From: Streptomyces sp. YPW6
GTDB taxonomy: Bacteria; Actinomycetota; Actinomycetes; Streptomycetales; Streptomycetaceae
Length of the DNA: 64,000 nucleotides
Assembly (NCBI RefSeq): GCF_018866325.1
Contig: NZ_CP076457.1
Span: 4,189,001-4,253,000, forward strand
Reading direction: 5' to 3'
Made by a program: the position numbers and the translations under genes. The notes below the pieces were generated by a model. That model was given only the letters and a program-made list of their open reading frames with translations. It did no database searches and was not told where the DNA came from. Numbering within the stretch: position 1 is the stretch's first letter; each line of letters opens with the position of its first letter. Of the stretch, positions 58,695 to 64,000 are shown piece after piece.

Positions 58695-60743
58695 ATGGAC
58701 GTGAAGCGATACTTCCGTGGGCCGGTCATGTGGATCGTGCTGGCCGTCCTCGCCGTGGTCGTGTTGATGCAGGTCGTCGGCTCGTCGGGCGGCTACAAGA
58801 CGGTGGACACCGCCAAGGTGGTCCAGGCGATCAGTAAGAACCAGGTGGAGCAGGCCAAGCTGACCACCGGTGACGAACAAATCCTCAAGGTCGAGCTGAA
58901 GGACGGCCAGAAGCTGCCGGGCGAGTCCGGCAGCAAGTTCCAGGCGAGCTACATCGGCAACCAGGGCGTCGAGCTCGCCGACACGCTCCAGCAGAAGTTC
59001 GAGGCGGGTGAGGTCGAGAAGGGTTACACCATCTCGCCGTCGAAGCAGTCCCCGTTCGTCTCGATCCTCCTCTCGCTGCTGCCCTTCGTCCTCATCGTCG
59101 TCGTCTTCCTGTTTCTGATGAACCAGATGCAGGGCGGCGGTTCCAAGGTCATGCAGTTCGGCAAGTCCAAGGCCAAGCTGATCACCAAGGACACGCCCAA
59201 GACGACCTTCGCCGACGTGGCGGGGTCCGACGAGGCCGTCGAGGAGCTCCACGAGATCAAGGAGTTCCTCCAGGAGCCGGCGAAGTTCCAGGCCGTCGGC
59301 GCCAAGATCCCCAAGGGCGTCCTGCTCTACGGTCCGCCCGGTACGGGCAAGACGCTGCTCGCCCGCGCCGTCGCCGGCGAGGCGGGCGTCCCGTTCTACT
59401 CGATCTCCGGTTCCGACTTCGTCGAGATGTTCGTCGGTGTCGGCGCCTCCCGGGTGCGCGACCTCTTCGAGCAGGCCAAGGCGAACGCCCCGGCGATCGT
59501 CTTCGTCGACGAGATCGACGCCGTCGGCCGCCACCGCGGCGCCGGCATGGGCGGCGGTCACGACGAGCGCGAGCAGACGCTCAACCAGCTGCTCGTCGAG
59601 ATGGACGGGTTCGACGTGAAGGGCGGCGTCATCCTGATCGCCGCCACCAACCGCCCCGACATCCTCGACCCTGCGCTCCTGCGTCCGGGCCGCTTCGACC
59701 GGCAGATCGCGGTCGACCGCCCCGACATGCAGGGCCGCCTGGAGATCCTCAAGGTGCATCAGAAGGGCAAGCCCGTCGCGGAGGGCGTCGACCTCGGCGC
59801 CGTCGCCCGGCGCACGCCCGGCTTCACCGGTGCCGACCTGTCGAACGTGCTCAACGAAGCGGCGCTCCTGACGGCGCGCAGCGACAAGAAGCTCATCGAC
59901 AACGAGAGCCTCGACGAGGCGATCGACCGTGTCGTGGCGGGCCCGCAGAAGCGGACCCGGATCATGTCCGAGAAGGAGAAGAAGATCACCGCGTATCACG
60001 AGGGCGGACACGCCCTGGTCGCGGCGGCCTCACCCCAGTCGGACCCGGTCCACAAGATCACGATCCTCTCGCGCGGCCGCGCCCTCGGTTACACGATGGT
60101 GCTCCCGGAGGAGGACAAGTACTCCACGACCCGCAACGAGATGCTCGACCAGCTGGCGTACATGCTGGGCGGGCGCGCGGCCGAGGAGCTGGTCTTCCAC
60201 GACCCGACCACCGGTGCGGCGAACGACATCGAGAAGGCCACGGCGACGGCCCGCGCGATGGTCACGCAGTACGGCATGACGGAGCGTCTCGGCGCGATCA
60301 AGTTCGGCGGCGACAACTCGGAGCCCTTCCTGGGCCGCGAGATGGGCCACCAGCGCGACTACTCGGAAGAGGTCGCGGCCCTGGTCGACGAGGAGGTCAA
60401 GAAGCTCATCGAGACCGCCCACAACGACGCGTGGGAGATCCTCGTCGAGAACCGCGACATCCTCGACGCCCTGGTGCTCGAACTGCTGGAGAAGGAGACG
60501 CTCGGCAAGGACGAGATCGCCGAGATCTTCGCCCCCATCGTCAAGCGCCCCGCCCGGCCGGCCTGGACCGGATCCGCCCGGCGCACCCCGTCGACGCGGC
60601 CCCCGGTCCTCTCGCCCAAGGAGCTCGCCCTCACCAACGGCAGCGCCAACGGGTCGGGCACGCCGGAGATCGCCCCGACGGACCTGACGAAGGACATCAC
60701 CCCGTCCACCGAGACGATCCCCGAGGACCGTCCCGAGAGCTAG
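58695..60743 (+). CDS. ftsH: ATP-dependent zinc metalloprotease FtsH
   Basis: Membrane AAA+ protease of 682 aa that degrades misfolded membrane proteins and regulators. Two membrane helices (about residues 10-30 and 115-137) flank an outer domain. The AAA module has Walker A GPPGTGKT (~213), Walker B IVFVDEIDAVG, the SRH ATNRPDILDPALLRPGRFDRQ and the pore motif. The zinc site is AYHEGGHAL (~435). The C-terminal tail (about 615-682) is Pro/Thr-rich. ATG 58695 (MDVKRYF) is preferred; GTG 58689 is two codons upstream. Confidence 0.96.
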   Translation: MDVKRYFRGPVMWIVLAVLAVVVLMQVVGSSGGYKTVDTAKVVQAISKNQVEQAKLTTGDEQILKVELKDGQKLPGESGSKFQASYIGNQGVELADTLQQKFEAGEVEKGYTISPSKQSPFVSILLSLLPFVLIVVVFLFLMNQMQGGGSKVMQFGKSKAKLITKDTPKTTFADVAGSDEAVEELHEIKEFLQEPAKFQAVGAKIPKGVLLYGPPGTGKTLLARAVAGEAGVPFYSISGSDFVEMFVGVGASRVRDLFEQAKANAPAIVFVDEIDAVGRHRGAGMGGGHDEREQTLNQLLVEMDGFDVKGGVILIAATNRPDILDPALLRPGRFDRQIAVDRPDMQGRLEILKVHQKGKPVAEGVDLGAVARRTPGFTGADLSNVLNEAALLTARSDKKLIDNESLDEAIDRVVAGPQKRTRIMSEKEKKITAYHEGGHALVAAASPQSDPVHKITILSRGRALGYTMVLPEEDKYSTTRNEMLDQLAYMLGGRAAEELVFHDPTTGAANDIEKATATARAMVTQYGMTERLGAIKFGGDNSEPFLGREMGHQRDYSEEVAALVDEEVKKLIETAHNDAWEILVENRDILDALVLELLEKETLGKDEIAEIFAPIVKRPARPAWTGSARRTPSTRPPVLSPKELALTNGSANGSGTPEIAPTDLTKDITPSTETIPEDRPES

Positions 60744-60801
60744 CCCCGGCCCGCTCCGGTGAGACCCCCGTCACGGGGGCCGACCCGGTCCCGGAATGGA
60801 T

Positions 60802-60842
60802 GCCGCGCCCCCCAGGTTTTAGCCTGTGGGGGCGCGGCTTTT
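60802..60842 (+). terminator. Intrinsic terminator after ftsH
   Basis: Stem GCCGCGCCCCCCAGG pairs with CCTGTGGGGGCGCGGC (one bulged T) around TTTTAG, followed by TTTT. This is one of the few hairpins in the window with a T-tail. It lies between ftsH and folE. Confidence 0.8.
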
Positions 60843-60906
60843 CCGTATGCCCGCGATGTCCGATCGCGAACCCGCGCACGGAACAGCACAGAGGAACGAG
60901 GCACAG

Positions 60907-61512
60907 ATGACCGACCCGGTGACGCTGGACGGCCAGGGTTCGATCGGCGTATTCGACGAGAAGCGGGCCGAGGCGGCCGTCCGCGAACTGCTGCTCGCCG
61001 TCGGGGAGGACCCGGACCGCGAGGGTCTGCGGGAGACGCCGGGGCGGGTGGCGCGGGCGTACAAGGAGATATTCGCGGGTCTGTACCAGCAGCCCGAGGA
61101 TGTCCTGACGACCACGTTCGACCTGGGTCACGACGAGATGGTGCTGGTCAAGGACATTGAGGTGTTCTCGACATGTGAACATCATCTGGTGCCGTTCAGG
61201 GGCGTCGCCCACGTCGGCTACATCCCCGCCTCTACCGGCAAGATCACCGGCCTGTCCAAGCTGGCCCGGCTGGTCGACGTCTACGCCCGCCGCCCGCAGG
61301 TCCAGGAGCGGATGACCACCCAGATCGCCGAGTCCCTGATGTCGATCCTGGAGCCGCGGGGAGTCATCGTCGTCGTCGAGTGCGAGCACATGTGCATGTC
61401 GATGCGCGGGATCCGCAAGCCGGGGGCGAAGACCCTGACGTCCGCGGTGCGCGGCCAGCTCCGCGACCCGGCGACCCGCGCCGAGGCGATGAGCCTCATC
61501 ATGGCGAGCTGA
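60907..61512 (+). CDS. folE: GTP cyclohydrolase I
   Basis: First enzyme of folate synthesis, making dihydroneopterin triphosphate from GTP; 201 aa, toroidal multimer with zinc. Zinc and substrate motifs are VFSTCEHHLVPFRGVAHVGYIP (about residues 90-111) and VVVECEHMCMSMRGIRKPG (about 158-176). DPDREGLRETPGRVARAY is the N-terminal signature. ATG 60907 has GAGG upstream. A terminator separates it from ftsH, so it has its own promoter, and it converges with the rest of the folate genes. Confidence 0.96.
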   Translation: MTDPVTLDGQGSIGVFDEKRAEAAVRELLLAVGEDPDREGLRETPGRVARAYKEIFAGLYQQPEDVLTTTFDLGHDEMVLVKDIEVFSTCEHHLVPFRGVAHVGYIPASTGKITGLSKLARLVDVYARRPQVQERMTTQIAESLMSILEPRGVIVVVECEHMCMSMRGIRKPGAKTLTSAVRGQLRDPATRAEAMSLIMAS

Positions 61513-61528
61513 CGCTCCGAGGGACGCA

Positions 61529-61571
61529 CGAGGGCCCGGCAGGCCGCGCAAGCGCGCCTGCCGGGCCCTCG
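61529..61571. terminator. Large bidirectional terminator between folE and DUF3180 gene
   Basis: A perfect 16-bp stem (CGAGGGCCCGGCAGGC and its complement) encloses 11 nt that can themselves pair (GCGC-AA-GCGC). It separates the convergent folate transcripts. Confidence 0.85.
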
Positions 61572-61577
61572 TCGGCG

Positions 61578-62066
61578 TTACGCCGCCGCCGCGCCCGTGC
61601 CGTCGTGGTCGTTGCCGTCCTCCGGGAGGCGGCAGACGCGTTCCAGGAAGAAGGCCGCCGCGATGACACCGATGCCGGCGATCACCGCCGCGCCCGCGTA
61701 GATGGCCTGGTCGCGGCGGGGCGGGACGTCGAGGTAGCTCAGGAGGAAGACCCCGGTGCCGCCGTACATCCCGGAGACCAGGGCCGCGACCAGGGCGCTC
61801 GCCTGGCCGAAGACGACCGCGCGGGCCGCGAACAGGGGCTCGACGCCCTTGGCGCCGGGGCGGCGTTCGCGCTGGGCACGGAGGCGGGCGCGGACGGAGA
61901 GGGCGGTCGCGAGGAGGATCACCGCGATCACGGCGAGCACGATCGACGCGGCCAGCGGGACGCTCGGCAGGGTGCCGAGGGAGTCCCAGAGGCGGGCCCC
62001 GCCCCAGGAGAGGACACCGGCGGCGGCGAAGAGGCCCGCCAGTACCCCGAGCCGTAGTTGCTTCAC
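61578..62066 (-). CDS. DUF3180 membrane protein
   Basis: Integral membrane protein of 162 aa with four predicted helices: LGVLAGLFAAAGVLSWGGARLW, PLAASIVLAVIAVILLATALSV, AVVFGQASALVAALVSGMYGGTGVFLL and QAIYAGAAVIAGIGVIAAAFFLERVC. DUF3180 is an actinobacterial family encoded at the end of folate operons. The function is unknown; the fixed position suggests a folate-related or simply co-transcribed role. GTG 62066, 74 bp after folK. Confidence 0.85.
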   Translation of the reverse strand: MKQLRLGVLAGLFAAAGVLSWGGARLWDSLGTLPSVPLAASIVLAVIAVILLATALSVRARLRAQRERRPGAKGVEPLFAARAVVFGQASALVAALVSGMYGGTGVFLLSYLDVPPRRDQAIYAGAAVIAGIGVIAAAFFLERVCRLPEDGNDHDGTGAAAA

Positions 62067-62140
62067 CGCGTGAGCCGCCCTTCGCGCCGCCTGTACCCGG
62101 TCCGGCCGTGCGCCGGACCACCGTCCGTCGAGCCTAACGA

Positions 62141-62752
62141 TTACTCCGGCAGGCGCAGTTCCAGGTCGGCGCGGGGCAGCACGCCGTCGCGGCCGACCTG
62201 TGCGAGGAGCTGGGCCACCGGTCCGGCGCCGGGCAGCTGGGCCTCGGGGTCCACGTCGTGCCAAGGGGCGAGGACGAAGGCCCGCTCGTGGGCGCGCGGG
62301 TGGGGGAGCGTGAGCACCGGGTCGTCGGAGAGGACGTCGGCGTACGACACGATGTCGACGTCGATGGTGCGCGGGCCCCAGCGCTCCTCGCGGACCCGGT
62401 CGAAGGCCTCCTCGACGGCCTGGCCGCGCTCCAGCAGGGAGGCGGGGGGCAGCGTCGTCTTCACGAGGATGACCGCGTTGAAGTACGACGGCTGGGAGGC
62501 CGTCTCGACGCCCCAGGGCTCCGTCTCGTACACCGGGGAGACGGCCTTGACCCGCAGGCCAGGGGTGTCCTCCAGGGCGTCGACGGCCCCCTGGAGGGTC
62601 TCCAGGCGGTTGCCCAGGTTGGAGCCGAGGGAGATCACGGCCATCTTGGGGTTGGAGAGCGTGACGTCGGCGGCGTCCACCTGCCGGACGACGGCGGTCG
62701 GAACCGGCTGTACGGTCGGGTCGCTCTGCCCTTCGGTGGAAAATGCGGTCAT
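62141..62752 (-). CDS. folK: 2-amino-4-hydroxy-6-hydroxymethyldihydropteridine pyrophosphokinase
   Basis: Transfers pyrophosphate from ATP to 6-hydroxymethyl-dihydropterin. The 203-aa protein has an N-terminal extension of about 35 residues, then AVISLGSNLGNRLETLQGAVDAL, VSPVYETEPWG, YFNAVILVKTTLPP and the signature RWGPRTIDVDIVSYAD, plus LPHPRAHERAFVLAPW. The ATG overlaps the folB stop (ATGA), so translation is coupled. Confidence 0.95.
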   Translation of the reverse strand: MTAFSTEGQSDPTVQPVPTAVVRQVDAADVTLSNPKMAVISLGSNLGNRLETLQGAVDALEDTPGLRVKAVSPVYETEPWGVETASQPSYFNAVILVKTTLPPASLLERGQAVEEAFDRVREERWGPRTIDVDIVSYADVLSDDPVLTLPHPRAHERAFVLAPWHDVDPEAQLPGAGPVAQLLAQVGRDGVLPRADLELRLPE

Positions 62753-63108
62753 GCTCGGCTCCGGGTGATGGTGATGGTCACGTCGTCGAAGGGGACGGTG
62801 ATCGGCGCGTCCGGCTTGTGCACCACGACCTCGACCTCCTGGACGCCTTCGTGCTTCAGGCACTGCTGGGCGATGCGCTCGGCGAGCGTCTCGATCAGAT
62901 CGACCGGCTCGCCCGTCACCACGTCGACGACCTCCTCGGCCACCACGCCGTAGTGCACGGTGCGGGCCAGGTCGTCGGTGGCTGCCGCGGGGCGGGTGTC
63001 GAGGCCGAGCACCAGGTCGACGATGAAGATCTGGCCCTCTTCCCGCTCCCTGGGGAAGACGCCGTGGTGCCCGCGGGCCTTGAGGCCGCGCAGCGCGACA
63101 CGATCCAC
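62749..63108 (-). CDS. folB: Dihydroneopterin aldolase
   Basis: Cleaves dihydroneopterin to hydroxymethyl-dihydropterin and glycolaldehyde; 119 aa. Family motifs are VALRGLKARGHHGVFPREREEGQIFIVDLVL with the catalytic-region Glu, VHYGVVAEEVVDVVTGEPVDLIETLAERIA, and the C-terminal VEVVVHKPDAPITVPFDDVTITI, where Lys is the catalytic base. GTG 63108 is chosen because AGGAG lies 8 bases upstream; GTG 63117 is too close to it. Confidence 0.95.
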   Translation of the reverse strand: MDRVALRGLKARGHHGVFPREREEGQIFIVDLVLGLDTRPAAATDDLARTVHYGVVAEEVVDVVTGEPVDLIETLAERIAQQCLKHEGVQEVEVVVHKPDAPITVPFDDVTITITRSRA

Positions 63109-63317
63109 GCGAATCACTCCTGCTGTCGTTGGTCGAGAGACACCGGGCCGCGTGCGGGCGGCGGGGTGCCTTCTTTCGAATCTACCTGCGAGCACCGACA
63201 GTGCTCGCCCGTGGGTGCCATGGACTGCGCCTCACCGGGCTGGTAGCCGCCCCTACCCCTTGGTGATCGGTTCGAATCCCTATCGGTCCCGTACCCACTC
63301 GGGAGAGTGTTTTCCCC

Positions 63318-63791
63318 TCAGGAGGGGGTTTCCTCCTCGTCGTCCTCGTCGGACTCGGCCAGGACGGGCGACCCGTGGTGGGACCAGAGCTTCCAGCCGT
63401 CGGCGGTGCGCCGGAACACGTTCGTCGCGACGACCAGCTGGCCCACCAGGGGGCCGAGCGCGTCGCCCTCCTCGGCCGGGCCGCCGCTGAGGATGTTCTC
63501 CGTGCAGGTGACCAGCGCCGTGTCGCCGGTCATCGCGATGTTGACGTCGGTCAGGAAGAACTGGATGTACTCGGTGTTCGCCATGATCAGGGCGTAGCTG
63601 CGCAGCACCTCGCCCCGCCCGGTGAGCACCGGCCAGCCGGGGTGGACGCAGGAGACGGTGAGGTCCTCGCCGGGCAGCCAGCTGCGGGAGAGCTCCTCGT
63701 GGTCGCCGCGTTCCATCGCCTCGTAGAAGGCGGTGTTGGCCGCCTCGACCTCCGCGATGTCGGCTGCCGCCTGTGCGTGTTCCTCGTTCAC
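63318..63791 (-). CDS. NTF2/SnoaL-like protein in folate operon
   Basis: Small cone-fold protein of 157 aa: AAADIAEVEAANTAFYEAMERGDHEELSRSWLPGEDLTVSCVHPGWPVLTGRGEVLRSYALIM is the SnoaL/NTF2 start, and VFRRTADGWKLWSHHGSP is the typical final strand pair. The acidic tail (ESDEDDEEET) is unusual. Such proteins can be enzymes or binding domains; the role is unknown. Its GTG overlaps the folP stop (GTGA), so it is translationally tied to folate synthesis. Confidence 0.88.
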   Translation of the reverse strand: MNEEHAQAAADIAEVEAANTAFYEAMERGDHEELSRSWLPGEDLTVSCVHPGWPVLTGRGEVLRSYALIMANTEYIQFFLTDVNIAMTGDTALVTCTENILSGGPAEEGDALGPLVGQLVVATNVFRRTADGWKLWSHHGSPVLAESDEDDEEETPS

Positions 63792-64000
63792 GCGGCTCCC
63801 TCGACCGCGCGGGCGACACGGACCGCGTCGGCGGTGGCCCGCACCTCGTGGACCCGGACCGCCCAGGCGCCGGCCTGTGCGGACAGCGCGGAGACGGCGG
63901 CGGTGGCCGCGTCGCGTTCCCGGGCGGGCGGCGGGGAGCTGCCCTCGCCGGCCAGGACGCGGCCGAGGAAACGCTTGCGGGAGGCGGCCACCAGCAGCGG
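63788..64000 (-). CDS. folP: Dihydropteroate synthase, C-terminal part (5' end outside window)
   Basis: Only the last 70 codons are in the window. They contain LLVAASRKRFLGRVLAGEG, the conserved SRKRF loop that binds the pterin pyrophosphate and pABA, and the C-terminal helix segment AWAVRVHEVRATADAVRVARAV, in which RVHEV is the DHPS signature. The enzyme joins pABA to the pterin and is the sulfonamide target. It is the first gene seen of the minus-strand folate operon. Confidence 0.92.
   Translation of the reverse strand, partial: PLLVAASRKRFLGRVLAGEGSSPPPARERDAATAAVSALSAQAGAWAVRVHEVRATADAVRVARAVEGAA

Noticed and set aside
63241..63300. tRNA-like string GGTTCGAATCCC upstream of folB
   Set aside because: The bases flanking TTCGAAT do not form a T-stem, no D- or anticodon arm can be folded around it, and no CCA-proximal acceptor stem pairs. 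It is treated as chance or a very decayed remnant.

Overview
The window reads as a chromosomal segment of a Streptomyces. It is about 73% GC, genes often begin with GTG, and many starts sit 6-7 bases after a TANNNT -10 box with no ribosome binding site (leaderless). The gene content is also typical: HbpS/SenS/SenR, a CdgB-like diguanylate cyclase, nagKA with DasR-type operators, streptogrisin C, DUF397/XRE/ATPase genes, and the ppa-dacB-tilS-hpt-ftsH-folE block. I see no tRNA, rRNA, CRISPR array, integrase, intact insertion sequence, prophage or PKS/NRPS cluster. There are 59 protein genes; the first (MFS exporter) and last (folP) run off the window.

1-10.3 kb: a MarR-controlled efflux gene, an FAD oxidoreductase, an APH(6)-like kinase, a GNAT acetyltransferase, a quinone oxidoreductase, an amine-oxidase-like flavoprotein, a pentapeptide-repeat protein and an Rpn-like PD-(D/E)XK protein. 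The gaps hold degenerate GC-rich tandem repeats and a 162-bp element with 25-bp inverted ends that looks like a MITE. 10.3-20 kb: the two-component pair SenS/SenR divergent from hbpS (secreted heme/redox sensing), then a beta-propeller lipoprotein, secreted M1 and M4 peptidases, TerD, ArfB and a flavin reductase.

20-28.4 kb: a GAF-PAS-GGDEF protein behind Crp-like and BldD-like sites, a membrane-anchored carbohydrate-binding protein, a PfkB kinase, and nagK-nagA divergent from an orphan sugar-binding lipoprotein. Three dre-like (DasR) sites lie in that divergent gap, so this is an aminosugar-responsive locus. 28.6-39.6 kb: a kinase-fold protein, streptogrisin C next to a secreted intradiol dioxygenase with the same type of C-terminal chitin/lignin-binding module, an ECF sigma factor with a membrane partner, a family A DNA polymerase, a DUF2786 protein and a FUSC exporter.

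39.6-53 kb: a DUF397/ATPase/XRE regulatory set marked by two inverted copies of a 24-bp motif; an aldehyde dehydrogenase whose catalytic Cys is Ser; a GlxA/AraC regulator divergent from an MFS gene that is followed by PadR; then a minus-strand run of glutamate decarboxylase, WrbA, a ClC-type channel, a DUF368 lipid-carrier translocase and a ThrE exporter. 53-64 kb: conserved housekeeping genes (ppa; dacB, zincin, tilS, hpt, ftsH, folE) converging on a folate operon (folP-NTF2-folB-folK-DUF3180).

Most assignments rest on visible motifs and family memory; no database search was run.
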